50,241 nucleotides of DNA, taken from contig JAUJNL010000032.1 of assembly GCA_030448185.1 (NCBI GenBank), positions 1-50,241 of the forward strand, given 5' to 3'. The number at the start of each line of letters is the position of its first letter. Within the stretch, counting starts at the first letter, position 1. Of this stretch, positions 1-10,200 are shown one piece after another. Below the pieces are notes generated by a model. The model saw only the letters and a program-made list of their open reading frames with translations. It did no database searches and was not told the origin of the DNA. Origin of the DNA: Cytophagales bacterium. GTDB lineage: Bacteria > Bacteroidota > Bacteroidia > Cytophagales > 172606-1. The translations under genes and the position numbers were made by a program.

Positions 1-161
1 TGGTACAGGTTCAGGAAAACGGTAAACAAATTTTAAAACAAAATTACTTTCATGCACTGCTATTATTTTGAAAAACCGCCGCCTTAAATATGCTACTCGC
101 CAGGCGATATCTCGTCTGACAACTACTCTGTAATGACCCAATTATCCAACCAAACCTATTT

Positions 162-2864
162 ATGACCCTGAAAAAAACTACCCATTCACTTACTTTCCTG
201 CTGTTTGCACTCTTTTTCTCCCTAAGTGGGCAGCTCTCCGCGCAATACGTTGATATCAAAGATACCGACTATCCGATTCCAACCGGAGCCTATTACGTAT
301 CACCGGATGGGGTAGCTACCAATAGCGGTAAAGATATTTCATCGCCCTGGCCTTTAAAACATGCTATTGAAAATGCTCCGGCGGGTTCTACCCTCGTATT
401 ACGCGGGGGGGACTACCGGGACCTTAATTTTCAGAAAATACCGGTGCAACTGACCCTGCAAGCTTATCCGCACGAAAAGCCGTGGATCAAAGGCAGCGTA
501 GTGGTGCCGGAGTGGGTGGCCGATAACAATGCTGGCGGCGCTATCTGGCGGCACGACGGCTGGACGTACCAGTTTCCCAAGAGCATTGGTAATGAGTACA
601 TTGATCCTAAATTTCCGCTGGCCGACAATCGGGATATGGTTTTCATTAATGACCAGGCCCTGGTGCAGGTCGATAGCCTGCATAAGGTAAGAGCCGGAAG
701 GTTTTACGTGGACTATGCCAATGATAAAATTTACATCGGCAACGATCCGACGGATAAGAAGGTGGAATCAACCCGGTACGAAAAAGCGTTTGTGCACAAT
801 GTGCTCATTCCCGAGAAGATGGTGATCCGCGGACTGGGATTTGCCCACTTTGCTGATTCGCCCATCTCGTTCCAGAGCAGACGTATTCTGGTGGAAAACA
901 ACACATTTGCCTGGAACGGCCGCACCGGGGTGTCTTTACAGGTATGGCAGGACGGTGTGTTCCGGGGAAATACGGCCCGGTATAACGGCCTATGCGGGGT
1001 GAGCGGAAACTTTGCCTCACGTACCCTTGTGGAAGGAAATCTGGTTAGTAACAACAATGTGGAGAATTTCCGGAAAGCCTGGGCGGCCGCGGGGATGAAG
1101 GTAATTAATACCCGGGATCTGATTGTCCGGGACAATGTTTTTGAGAACAACAATGCGAACGGCTTGTGGCTGGATGTGGGAGTCAAAAATGTCAAGGTGG
1201 TCCGCAATACCGTTCGTTTTAATGGTGGCATCGGTATCTTCTTCGAAATATCAAACGGCGCCCTGATTGCCGGCAACCTTTCGGTGAACAATGGCAACGG
1301 CATTATGATTGCCAACGCCGCCAATGCCAAAATCTACAATAATACGCTGGCTAACAACAATATGATCATCAAGGAAGACAAGCGTACCCTCAGTACCGAT
1401 GAGATCCGGGGCGGCTCCAGCAATTACGTAATTGGGACAGTGATTAAAAACAACATCTTCTCCACTGCTACGGGCAGTATGGTGCTGGATGTCAAGAATG
1501 ATTCGTGCCAGACCAACATGGTGGACTCCCTCAATTATAACGCCTATTACCGGCTTGACGCAACCAAGCCCGCTACGCTGATCCGGGGAACTACGCCTGG
1601 CCAGTGCGTGAAGCTGTACCCGAACCTGGAAAGTTTCCGGGCTGACTTCCCCCGGTTTGAAAAAGTGGGGCATAGTTTGGATCTGGTTGGAGGCGAAAAT
1701 CCGTTCTTTATGAATGGGGCCAACGGCGACTACCGCCTGAAAGCCGGTTCACCAGCGGTCTCTGCCGGCAGTCCGCTTCCCGCCGACGTAGCAGAGGCAC
1801 TGGGCTGGCCAGCAGGGGTACGGGTAGATATGGGAGCTTTCCAGACGGTAGCTCCGGCTGCACCTGCCGAATTAACCGTCACAAAAGTAACCCATACGCA
1901 GATTTCCCTAAACTGGAAGGACCTGTCGGACAACGAAACCGGGTTTGTGCTGGAGGTAGCCAGTGGCAGTGATTCTACCGTCTATGCTTCCCTGGAAACC
2001 CTGTCCGCCAATGTCACCGAATACGTGCATAAGGATTTAAAGGCAGGTATCACTTACTATTACCGTCTGCGGGCTGTGAATACGGCCGGTGCTTCGGCTG
2101 CCCTTATGGCCAAAGCCACAACCGAACCCTACGGAACGGGCTTACTGGCCACCTATACTGACAAGGATGGACACACCCTGACCCGCCTCGATTCTACGGT
2201 TCACTTCGCATGGGGTGAAGGTTCACCGGCCGAAGGGATTAATACCGATCATTTCACGGTGCGCTGGGAGGGCCGGCTGGAGGCTGACTATACCGAAGCG
2301 TACACTTTCCACACGACTACCGACGATGGCGTAAGGCTTTGGGTAGACGGCAAACTGCTGATTGATAACTGGCAGAAAAACCATAAGGGGGCCGAAAATA
2401 AAGCCTCTATCGACTTGCAGGCTGGTCAGAAATACGATATCCGGATGGAGTACTATGAACACGCCGCTTTTGCCCAAGCTGCGCTGGCCTGGGAAAGCAA
2501 GAGTCAGCCTAGACAAATAGTGCCAAAGAAGAACCTGTATCCGGCTGCTCAACCGGCTGCCTCCACCCCGGCTCCGGAGGAAACAACCGCGAAAGAGGTA
2601 CAATGGAAGGATTTCAAACTAGCTCTTTATCCCAATCCGGTAAGCGAGTACATACAGGTGGATTTTTCTTCGGTGGAAACCGGTGAAGTGCAGATTTCTC
2701 TCACCGACAAGATGGGACAGCCTGTACTGAATCTGACCCGACAGGCTACCGCCGGCGAAAACCACTTTACGCTTCCCGTTGGCCGGTATCGGAAAGGTAT
2801 TTATCTGCTCACGATTAAGCAGGGCGGCCATAGACTGGCTCAACCCGTACTGATCACCGAGTAA
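162..2864 (+). CDS. Secreted parallel beta-helix protein with FN3, PA14 and T9SS sorting domains
   Basis: A 900-residue exported protein. Residues 1-28 form a signal peptide ending SLSGQLSAQ. Residues about 35-560 are a right-handed parallel beta-helix with many short Asn-rich turns (NNNVENF, ENNNANGLWLDVG, NNTLANNN), as in polysaccharide lyases and epimerases. A fibronectin type III domain (about 565-655) and a PA14 domain (about 657-795; DDGVRLWVDGKLLIDNW) follow. The last 80 residues begin LALYPNPVSEYIQV and end KGIYLLTIKQGG, a type A Por/T9SS sorting signal, so the protein is probably secreted through the outer membrane and surface-anchored. PA14 and FN3 suggest glycan binding. The substrate is unknown and I see no catalytic residues I can name. 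The next gene is a paralogue lacking FN3 and PA14. Confidence 0.9.
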   Translation: MTLKKTTHSLTFLLFALFFSLSGQLSAQYVDIKDTDYPIPTGAYYVSPDGVATNSGKDISSPWPLKHAIENAPAGSTLVLRGGDYRDLNFQKIPVQLTLQAYPHEKPWIKGSVVVPEWVADNNAGGAIWRHDGWTYQFPKSIGNEYIDPKFPLADNRDMVFINDQALVQVDSLHKVRAGRFYVDYANDKIYIGNDPTDKKVESTRYEKAFVHNVLIPEKMVIRGLGFAHFADSPISFQSRRILVENNTFAWNGRTGVSLQVWQDGVFRGNTARYNGLCGVSGNFASRTLVEGNLVSNNNVENFRKAWAAAGMKVINTRDLIVRDNVFENNNANGLWLDVGVKNVKVVRNTVRFNGGIGIFFEISNGALIAGNLSVNNGNGIMIANAANAKIYNNTLANNNMIIKEDKRTLSTDEIRGGSSNYVIGTVIKNNIFSTATGSMVLDVKNDSCQTNMVDSLNYNAYYRLDATKPATLIRGTTPGQCVKLYPNLESFRADFPRFEKVGHSLDLVGGENPFFMNGANGDYRLKAGSPAVSAGSPLPADVAEALGWPAGVRVDMGAFQTVAPAAPAELTVTKVTHTQISLNWKDLSDNETGFVLEVASGSDSTVYASLETLSANVTEYVHKDLKAGITYYYRLRAVNTAGASAALMAKATTEPYGTGLLATYTDKDGHTLTRLDSTVHFAWGEGSPAEGINTDHFTVRWEGRLEADYTEAYTFHTTTDDGVRLWVDGKLLIDNWQKNHKGAENKASIDLQAGQKYDIRMEYYEHAAFAQAALAWESKSQPRQIVPKKNLYPAAQPAASTPAPEETTAKEVQWKDFKLALYPNPVSEYIQVDFSSVETGEVQISLTDKMGQPVLNLTRQATAGENHFTLPVGRYRKGIYLLTIKQGGHRLAQPVLITE

Positions 2865-2925
2865 GCCGCTTTTACCCTCAATTATCCTGGTATCCCAAAC
2901 CTCCGGATTCCCGGAGGTAAAGATA

Positions 2926-2984
2926 GGTTCCCTGGTTTTCTTCCTGATGGAAGAGGATCAGGGAGCCGAAGGGATTCTTTTTTG
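2926..2984 (+). terminator. Probable terminator after the first beta-helix gene
   Basis: GGTTCCCTG (2926-2934) pairs with CAGGGAGCC (2959-2967) with one G-T wobble, and an inner CTTCC/GGAAG stem strengthens the hairpin. A run of six T follows at about 2978-2983, eleven bases after the stem, which is looser than a classic intrinsic terminator. A second small hairpin, CCTCCGG/CCGGAGG, lies at 2900-2917. Confidence 0.5.
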
Positions 2985-3010
2985 CCTGAGCAGCCAATCT
3001 TTTAAACAAA

Positions 3011-3039
3011 TTTCTAAGGAGTTTCTAAAGATACTTTTG
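3011..3039 (+). promoter_or_regulatory. Possible Bacteroidota-type promoter for the second beta-helix gene
   Basis: TACTTTTG at 3032-3039 matches the Bacteroidota -7 consensus TAnnTTTG. A TTTC at 3011-3014 stands roughly where a -33 TTTG element would be. The gene start is 55 bases downstream of the -7 element. The match is short and could be chance. Confidence 0.35.
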
Positions 3040-3093
3040 AATAACCCCTTTTTAATTTAAACCCGAACCCAGATTACTTAACCAGCAAAAGCA

Positions 3094-5277
3094 ATGAATA
3101 CAATTAAACAAACTCAGAAGGCTCTCAGTCTGTTTTTACTCGGTCTGTTAGGATCAATGGCTCCCCAGGAGCTGGCAGCTCAGTATAGCTATCCGGCGGC
3201 TGAACACTTTGTAGACGTTAAATCTACCAACTACACCCCACCCAGTGGAGCCTATTATGTATCACCTAACGGCAGCACCACTAATACAGGAAAAGCGTAC
3301 GGTTCTCCCTGGCCGCTGGTACATGCCATTAACAATGCACCCGCTGGGGCTACGATTGTGATGCTCGGAGGTGATTACCGTAGCCTTAACGCCCAAACCC
3401 TTCGCCCGGGTGGATCATCTAAGCAACTCATATTTCAGGCGGCAAGCGGAGAAAAACCCTGGATCAAAGGCAGTGCGGTGGTTACCGGTTGGACTGAAAT
3501 GACCATTGGTACTACCAAAGTATGGAAGTACAACAGCAATTGGGCGCATCCGTTTCCGGCCAGCTTGTTACGGGAAAGGGGAGAAGGTGTTTATATTACC
3601 AGTTCTACCATCAAGAATAAAGCACTGCAGCAGGTAGCTACCAAAGAGCAGGTAGGCCCTGGCCGCTTCTGCGTAGAAGTTACCGATGCTACACACGCTA
3701 CTATTTACATCGGCGACAGTCCGGTGGGTAACACAGTAGAGGTAACCCGGTATGCCAGAGCTTTTATCAACAATGAAGTCATAGCCGACGGCATGGCTTT
3801 TAAAGGAATAGGATTTACGCATTTCGGTGATTCACCTTTTGCTTCCAAATGTCAGGGAATGACCATTGAAAACTGTACGTTTACCTGGAATGGACGGGCC
3901 GGGGCTAACTTACAGGTGTATCAGAATGGCTGGTTTAAAAACAACATCTGCCGCTACAATGGTCAGCTTGGCCTGGGTGGTAATTATGCAACCAATACGG
4001 TTGTAGATGGCAATGTGATTAGCCATAACAATACGGAAGGGTTTGATAAAAACTGGGATGCGGCAGGTATGAAAGTGCTCTCCGGTACCAATATGACCAT
4101 CAGCAATAACGTGGTACAGGATAACAATGCTACCGGTATCTGGCTGGATGTAGGAATGATGGACAGCAAGGTCGTGAAGAATACTGTGGCGAGGAACGCT
4201 GCTTTTGGTATCTTCTCCGAGATTAGTCACCGAATCATTATCGCCGGTAATAAATCATATGACAATTCCTTTGCTGGGATTGCACTTTCCGATGTCACTG
4301 CCAACAAAGTATATAACAACACGTGTGTAAACAACGGAAAAGCGATTGTAGTCAAAGATACCGAACGTGAAAACGACCCCAGCTTTCCGCATGAAATTTA
4401 CAGGCAACATGTATTGGCTGAGGGCGGCGACTACATTACCGATGACAATGAGATTAAGAATAACATTTACGCTTCTACTACCCAAGGCCTTTTTGACGCC
4501 GATGACTCCTATGTAGGAGAATCAAGAATAGCAGGAGGGTTTGCGCAATCTGCCGCCATGCTGGCTACGGTGGATTATAATGCTTATTACCAGTCTTCTC
4601 CGCTGTCAACGGTTCCTACTTCGGTCAACGACCCCAACAGCACAGTAGACAAGGCCAACCGTGAAAGAGCCATCATTCAGTGGCGAAAACAACCCAGCAA
4701 TGAGTCTACGTATATCACCTATTACATCAGCCTGACTACGTTCCGTAACGAAACGGCTGCGCCTTTTGAAGACAACTCTGAGCAAACACCGGCTAGCTCC
4801 AGCGGCCACCCGTACTTCGTAGACGGTACTACTACGGATGGGACCAGCTACGACTTCCGCATCAAATCTACTGCTCCAATTAAAGTGAGAGAGAAGGTGC
4901 ACAACTTGCCCGAAGATGTACGTGTCGCCCTTGGCTGGTCAAACCCGGTAAACCTGGGGGCTATCCAAACCATCGTAACGGCCCGGGAATCATTTGAAAA
5001 CCGCTCCGAAGAGAGAAACAAAGAAGCGGAAGTGATATTATTCCCTAATCCGGCGGCTACCCGGGCAAGCGTTGCGCTTACCAGCGAAACCTCCGGGCTG
5101 GCTACCATCAGCGTAACGAACACCGCTTCCCGGGAAGTGATCCGGTTTACCAGAAGCCTGACTACGGGAACCAACCAGCTCGAAATTCCGGTAGCCGGAC
5201 TGCCCGATGGCCTGTACATAGTGAATATCCATACGGGTAAGCGGCGGATGGTACAGAAATTAATGGTGGCACATTAA
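3094..5277 (+). CDS. Secreted parallel beta-helix protein with T9SS sorting domain (paralogue of the upstream gene)
   Basis: A 727-residue protein with a signal peptide (about 1-29, ending QELAAQ), a right-handed beta-helix (about 40-620) and a C-terminal T9SS sorting domain (LFPNPAATRASVAL at about 650, ending VQKLMVAH). It clearly shares ancestry with the gene upstream: both have SGAYYVSP, GSPWPL or SPWPL, a GGDYR turn, KPWIKGS and NNxATGIWLDVG-like segments in the same order. The FN3 and PA14 domains are absent, so the pair looks like a tandem duplication followed by domain gain or loss. It may act on or bind a polysaccharide, but no specific lyase family can be assigned. The start fits the signal peptide. 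A 230-bp gap with a hairpin separates the two genes, so they may be transcribed separately. Confidence 0.88.
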   Translation: MNTIKQTQKALSLFLLGLLGSMAPQELAAQYSYPAAEHFVDVKSTNYTPPSGAYYVSPNGSTTNTGKAYGSPWPLVHAINNAPAGATIVMLGGDYRSLNAQTLRPGGSSKQLIFQAASGEKPWIKGSAVVTGWTEMTIGTTKVWKYNSNWAHPFPASLLRERGEGVYITSSTIKNKALQQVATKEQVGPGRFCVEVTDATHATIYIGDSPVGNTVEVTRYARAFINNEVIADGMAFKGIGFTHFGDSPFASKCQGMTIENCTFTWNGRAGANLQVYQNGWFKNNICRYNGQLGLGGNYATNTVVDGNVISHNNTEGFDKNWDAAGMKVLSGTNMTISNNVVQDNNATGIWLDVGMMDSKVVKNTVARNAAFGIFSEISHRIIIAGNKSYDNSFAGIALSDVTANKVYNNTCVNNGKAIVVKDTERENDPSFPHEIYRQHVLAEGGDYITDDNEIKNNIYASTTQGLFDADDSYVGESRIAGGFAQSAAMLATVDYNAYYQSSPLSTVPTSVNDPNSTVDKANRERAIIQWRKQPSNESTYITYYISLTTFRNETAAPFEDNSEQTPASSSGHPYFVDGTTTDGTSYDFRIKSTAPIKVREKVHNLPEDVRVALGWSNPVNLGAIQTIVTARESFENRSEERNKEAEVILFPNPAATRASVALTSETSGLATISVTNTASREVIRFTRSLTTGTNQLEIPVAGLPDGLYIVNIHTGKRRMVQKLMVAH

Positions 5278-5299
5278 CGATGTCCGATGTTCAATTCCC

Positions 5300-5640
5300 G
5301 TTTTGAGTAGCAAGGGTTAGATTCATTAATTACCCCAACCTCTCCTTTATAACCATCTGCCGGGGTTCAATGCTCTGGATGATAAAGAGGGGTTGGGGTA
5401 ATTGATGATTTATTGAGGATCAAATCAGAAAAAGTCTCTTCTATCACTGACGCAAGAATAATTCTTATGCTACTAAGTAGTTGCCAGTCTCTGACTGGCA
5501 GGAAGTCGTAGAGACGCAATGCATTGCGTATCTACCTATCATCTGTCCGCACCAGACTGAAGTCTGGCGCGATTGATGAGTTATCGAGGATCAAACCAGA
5601 AGAGTCTCTTCACTCATTTACTCTCTTACTCATTCACTCA
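5300..5640. repeat. Palindromic repeat cluster in a convergent gap
   Basis: This non-coding gap lies between two converging genes. It holds an imperfect inverted repeat (arms near 5325-5350 and 5378-5405, core CCCCAACC/GGTTGGGG). Three compact palindromes follow: GCCAGTC-TCT-GACTGGC (5483-5499), a 28-bp near-perfect palindrome centred on ATGCAT (5508-5535), and CCAGACT-GA-AGTCTGG (5552-5567). A direct repeat of about 40 bp (about 5401-5442 and 5571-5612, sharing GAGGATCAAA and AGTCTCTTC) flanks the three palindromes. The first and third resemble the CCAGTCTTCAGACTGG palindromes at 15.9-16.6 kb. Confidence 0.75.
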
Positions 5641-5642
5641 CA

Positions 5643-6350
5643 TCAGGAGACATTATGGTAGACGGCCTGCACGTCGTCGTCCTGTTCAAACTTCTCGATC
5701 AACTCCATAATTTCGTCCTCCTGCTCCTGAGTAAGTTCCACGGAGCTATTAGGAATGCGTTTCAATTCCGCACTTTTTACCCCAATGCCTTTTTCCTCCA
5801 GGAAGCTCTGCATCCGGGCAAACTCCGTATACGGCGTATACACGACAAATTCTCCTTCTTCCTCCTCGATTTCGTCCAGACCATGGTCAATCAGTTCCAG
5901 TTCGAGTTCTTCCCGGTCCAATCCGTTGGCATCGAACCGGAATACCCCCTTGCGGGTAAAAATAAAGTCCAGGGAGCCAGTCTTGCCCAGTGATCCGCCA
6001 CCCCGCGTAAAGTACATCCGGACGTTGGCTACGGTCCGGGTAGGGTTATCGGTGGCCGTTTCTACCAGGATTGCCACGCCATAAGGGCCATACCCTTCGT
6101 ACACTACTTCTTCGTAGTCATTTTCATCTTTAGAAGAAGCCCGTTTAATAGCCGCTTCCACCCGGTCTTTGGGCATATTATTCGTCTTGGCATTCTGGAT
6201 AAGCGTCCGAAGCCGGGGGTTGGTTTCGGGGTCAGGGCCGCCTTGCTTGACGGCCATGGCTATATCTTTCCCGATTCGGGTAAATGTTTTGGCCATCCAG
6301 TCCCACCGCTTTTCCTTCCTGGCCCTTCTGAATTCAAATGCTCTGCCCAT
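5643..6350 (-). CDS. yebC: YebC/PmpR (TACO1) family protein
   Basis: A 235-residue full-length member of the YebC/TACO1 family, cytosolic proteins first described as transcriptional regulators and later linked to ribosomes and translation of difficult sequences. The N-terminus is MGRAFEFRRARKEKRWDWMAK, with FTRIGKDIAMAVKQGGPDP and NPRLRTLIQNAKTNNMPKDRV following, all family hallmarks. The middle has YEGYGPYGVAILVE and GGSLGKTGSLDFIF. The acidic C-terminus is typical. The gene stands alone on the minus strand, converging with the beta-helix gene. The start is set by the conserved N-terminus. Confidence 0.95.
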   Translation of the reverse strand: MGRAFEFRRARKEKRWDWMAKTFTRIGKDIAMAVKQGGPDPETNPRLRTLIQNAKTNNMPKDRVEAAIKRASSKDENDYEEVVYEGYGPYGVAILVETATDNPTRTVANVRMYFTRGGGSLGKTGSLDFIFTRKGVFRFDANGLDREELELELIDHGLDEIEEEEGEFVVYTPYTEFARMQSFLEEKGIGVKSAELKRIPNSSVELTQEQEDEIMELIEKFEQDDDVQAVYHNVS

Positions 6351-6390
6351 AGGTTATATAAGTTGATGTGTTGATTAGTTTAGATGCTGA

Positions 6391-6430
6391 TTTCACGCAA
6401 AGGCGTAACGTTTTACGCCAAGGTGTAAAG
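6391..6430. repeat. Solo CACGCAAAGGCG repeat end
   Basis: Starts TTTCACGCAAAGGCG and continues as a degenerate copy of the right end of the GxxExxY unit at 13124-13167 (read on the opposite strand), including the central TTTTACGC. It lies about 40 bases upstream of yebC with no gene beside it, so it is a solitary end or a decayed unit. Confidence 0.6.
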
Positions 6431-6515
6431 AATGGCAAATTTAAATTTTATTTCAGGATCAGTAGCCAACATATTACCTGTCAAATACAGATAATCGGAT
6501 GGATAGATTGAGCAT

Positions 6516-6556
6516 CTGAAAAAGCAAAGCCTCCCAGGCAACTGCCTGAGAGGCTT
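6516..6556 (-). terminator. Terminator for the small lipoprotein gene
   Basis: AAGCCTCCCAGGCA (6527-6540) pairs with TGCCTGAGAGGCTT (6543-6556) at 13 of 14 positions with a 2-base loop. On the minus strand the stem is followed by TTGCTTTTTC. It lies about 120 bases downstream of the lipoprotein stop codon. Stretches around 6430-6520 and 6557-6675 hold no gene. 6633-6662 has a short ACGAACATCGCA-type repeat. Confidence 0.7.
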
Positions 6557-6675
6557 GAATAAAATAATACTAAAATGAATTAAGTGCTGCGCACTACCTC
6601 TTTGATAAAGAGTTATCTACAGACAATTGCGAACATCGCACATCGAGTAACGAACATCGCATTAGTAGACGCTGC

Positions 6676-7152
6676 TTATTGTTTTTCAATTATAATGTTC
6701 CGGTCCCCGGCAAGCAACATGACGTGACAGCAGTCTGCTCCCACTATGAACTTCCTTCTTACTACCTCCTTATTGTTCTGGTAGCCGATAAATTCCAGCT
6801 CCACTCTTTGATTGACCCATTCCTTCTGGTAATCATCGGTAGCAATGGGATAAATGCCTGACTTGCGGTACATTTCCAGTTGTGAAGGGTTCATTTTGGG
6901 TGTTCTATCCGCACCAGTAGATGTTTGAATAACCCGGTACCCGTCCAGAATAACCGGGGTGTTGTCAGAATATCTGACCGAAGCGGTAATAATCACGTAG
7001 TTAGCCGTGCAGACTACTTCCGGCCCACAATTGGCAGGATTGGGGTTAGGCTGGGGCTTAATAATCTCCTTTAGAGATTCAAAATAGGAGCAACCGCCCA
7101 GTAAGCAGGCAAACGATAAAATTGCGGCAATAAAGATTCTTTTGGCTTTCAT
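6676..7152 (-). CDS. Small lipoprotein of unknown function
   Basis: A 158-residue protein starting MKAKRIFIAAILSFACLLGG with the lipobox cysteine next (LLGGC at about residues 18-22), so it is probably a lipoprotein. A longer reading frame begins 78 bases upstream, but the internal start is the one that places the signal peptide at the N-terminus. The mature part has a Pro/Asn linker (KPQPNPNPANCG) and four Cys in addition to the lipid-bearing one (CGPEVVC, DCCH), perhaps forming disulphides. I recognise no family. The terminator at 6516-6556 serves it. The divergent or upstream partner is the large FAD oxidase on the same strand, about 90 bp away. Confidence 0.72.
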   Translation of the reverse strand: MKAKRIFIAAILSFACLLGGCSYFESLKEIIKPQPNPNPANCGPEVVCTANYVIITASVRYSDNTPVILDGYRVIQTSTGADRTPKMNPSQLEMYRKSGIYPIATDDYQKEWVNQRVELEFIGYQNNKEVVRRKFIVGADCCHVMLLAGDRNIIIEKQ

Positions 7153-7243
7153 AAGGCTAATGGATTTAAGGTTGAACAATAGGTTTTTCATGCTATTTAC
7201 ATGAGCCTCTTTTCGCCAAAATGGTTGCATCCGATTTTAAATG

Positions 7244-10200
7244 TTACTGAGCCAGGGCCCGGAGCAGGATCTGAACGGGATGCAGGGCAAGTCGTCCGGT
7301 GCCATCCTTGATCTGGTGCCGACAGGAAGTACCCGGCGCACAAATAATCGTGTCAGTTGAAGCACTTCTCACGGAAGGAAACAGGACCAGTTCCCCAATC
7401 TGCTGGGATACGGCGAAGTGTTCTTTTCGTACCCAAACGAGCCCGCCATACCGCAGCAACCGGAAGTATTTAACTGTACCTGGTAGTTCTTTGGTAAAGA
7501 GAGCAGTTTTTTTAAGGGCACTAAAGAAGAGAGTGCCTTCTGGTGACAATGCCCATGCAGCTTGATGAGCTGGTGCCCGGTAGTGAACTGCTCCTTTGTG
7601 AGGTGTCCCTTCTCTAGTTCTTTGGCTAAGAACTCCTCAATGAGCAAGCTGTGTTTAGCTAAAGCTGTGGCCGACGCTTTCAAGGAGTCCGGCACCAGGG
7701 AAAGGTACTCATCGCGGAAGGTGAGAATGGCGGAAGGTTCAATGCCTAGAAGGGGGGTGTGTTCACTCACTAGGTCTTTGAGCAGGCTAACGTTAGTAGT
7801 AGCCAACTGCTGAGCTCTTTTGACCAAGCCTTTGGAAAGATACGTCCTCCCACTCTCCTTATGTTCTGGAATGACTACCTCGTAGCCTAATCGTTCGAGC
7901 AGCTCCACGGCTTGCTTGCCGATCTCCACGTCATTGAACTCAGTGAACTCATCACAAAACAAGTAGACCCGTTTGGTTTCCTGTTGCCGGTTGTTAGTTT
8001 CCGGTTTTTTGCCTTCTATCTCTTCGTTTCTCACTCCTCGCTCCTCGCTTCTTTCTCCTCGTTTCTTTCGTTGCTTCATCCACTTACTCAAAGTAGTCTT
8101 TTCGAGTAAAGGCAGACTCCGCTGGGGAGCAAAACCCGTCAGGCGCTTGAAAAGCGAGGAAGTAACCGAATTGGAAAACAGAAAGTTATAGGCCCAGGGA
8201 GCCAGACTAGCTAATTTATTTAAGGTGGTAAAATTAGCCACGAGCCAGGTTCTCAACGGTACGCCATTGGCTTGGTAGTAATGTTGCTGCCACTCGGCTT
8301 TGAGCTTGCCTACATCCACGTTGGAGGGACACTCGGCCTTGCAGCCCTTGCAGGAAAGACACAAGTCCATCACTACCTTAATCTCCTCGTGATCAAACTT
8401 GTTGGCCTTCTCCGACCGGGTGAGCATCTCCCGGAGTATATTGGCCCGGGCCCGGGTGGTATCCTTCTCATTCTTAGTGGCCATATAAGAAGGACACATC
8501 GTTCCCCCCATCAAATGAGACTTCCTACAGTCGCCTGAACCACTGCAAGCCTCGGCCATTCCCAGAATGTCACCTTTTTCGCTAAAATTAAATATCGTTG
8601 CCGGAGCAGTAATACCTTGTCCGGGGGTATACCGCAAATGCTCATTCATCGGCGGGGTATTAACGATCTTGCCGGGGTTAAAGATGTTTTCCGGGTCAAA
8701 GGTCCGCTTGATTTCTTCAAACAGTTTATAGTTCTTTTCGCCCACCATGTAGGGAATAAACTCGCCCCGTAGCCGTCCATCCCCGTGCTCTCCGCTTAGT
8801 GAACCGCCGTATTTTTTAACCAATTGGGCCGTTTCAGCAAGCACTTGTCTGAACTGAGCATTACCTTCCTGGGATTTCAGATTAATCATCGGTTCTACGT
8901 GTAGCTCCCCGGCTCCGGCATGCGCATACATGGAATACCGGATTCCGTGCCCTTGTAACAACGTTTCCAATTCGGCTATGTAATCGGGCAGGTCTTCCAC
9001 GGCTACGGCGCAATCTTCGATCAGGTTTACGGGCTGGGCGTCACCAATAATATTTCTGATTAGTCCCAAACCAGCCTTCCGGACGTCCCATACTTTTTTG
9101 GTGTCGGCGCCATAAATTACCGGGTGGGCGTATCCCAAACCCTGCTTCCGCAAAGCGGCAATCAGAGCAGCCGTTTTCTGTTGCAATGCAGCTAAGTTAT
9201 CATCCGTAAATTCTACCATCAGCATCGCTTGCGGGTCTCCCTGGATAAAAAAGCGGTTCTGGTCGTACTCGGGATGGCCCTTCGTGAAGTCCATAATGTA
9301 CTTATCCACCAGTTCGGAGGCTCCGGGTCCGTGCTGCATGGCAATCAGATTGGCCTTCAACGACTCGTGGATGCTGTGACAGTGAACACAAACCACGCCT
9401 ACTTCCCGCGGGGGGAGGGGCAGCAGATTGAGTTTAATTTCGGTGACAAAACACAGCGTTCCTTCCGAACCGGCAATCAGGCGGCATAGGTTGAATGGCT
9501 GCCCGCCTTCGGTAAAAGGCTCACAATCCAGTAGGGAGTCGAGGGCATAACCAGTATTCCGGCGGGTTACTTTCTCGCGGGGAAAATGCGTTCTGATTTC
9601 TTGCTGGTTAGCCGGGTGGGAGAGCAGCGCATGAATTTTTTGGTAGATAAATGATTCCGCGGAGCCCGATTCTTTTAGTTCCGTACGAGGCTTTGCGGCT
9701 ATAGTTTCGGCCCCTGCTATAGTATAGGATGCTGCTGCCACAGAAGCCGTCGGACTTAGTCCGCATTTCTCCGCGTAATCCTCCTGGCTCAGGGCCGAAA
9801 ACTCAACCTCTGAACCATCACTCAGAATGGCCTTTACGGAAAGCAAATGATCGCGGGTAGCCCCGTAAATAACCGAATGCAAGCCGCAGGAGTTATTCCC
9901 CACCATGCCCCCGATCATGGCCCGGTTGGCTGTAGAAGTCTCCGGGCCAAACATCAGCCCATAGGATGCCAGAAAAAGGTTCAGTTCGTCGCGTACCACA
10001 CCGGGTTGCACGCATACCCATCTTTCCTGGGTATTTACCTCCAGAATCTGGTTGAAATGCCGGGAGATGTCCACGACAATGCCGCTACCCACTACCTGCC
10101 CGGCCAGCGAAGTACCGGCAGCTCTGGGAATTAATGTAGTTTTATATTCACGAGCAAAGGAGATCAGTTTTCTGATGTCCTCTACGTTGCGGGGAATGGC

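Noticed and set aside
731..1330. A 199-residue antisense frame within the first beta-helix gene
   Set aside because: It is a shadow of the well-supported plus-strand gene, with composition following the codon positions of the sense strand.
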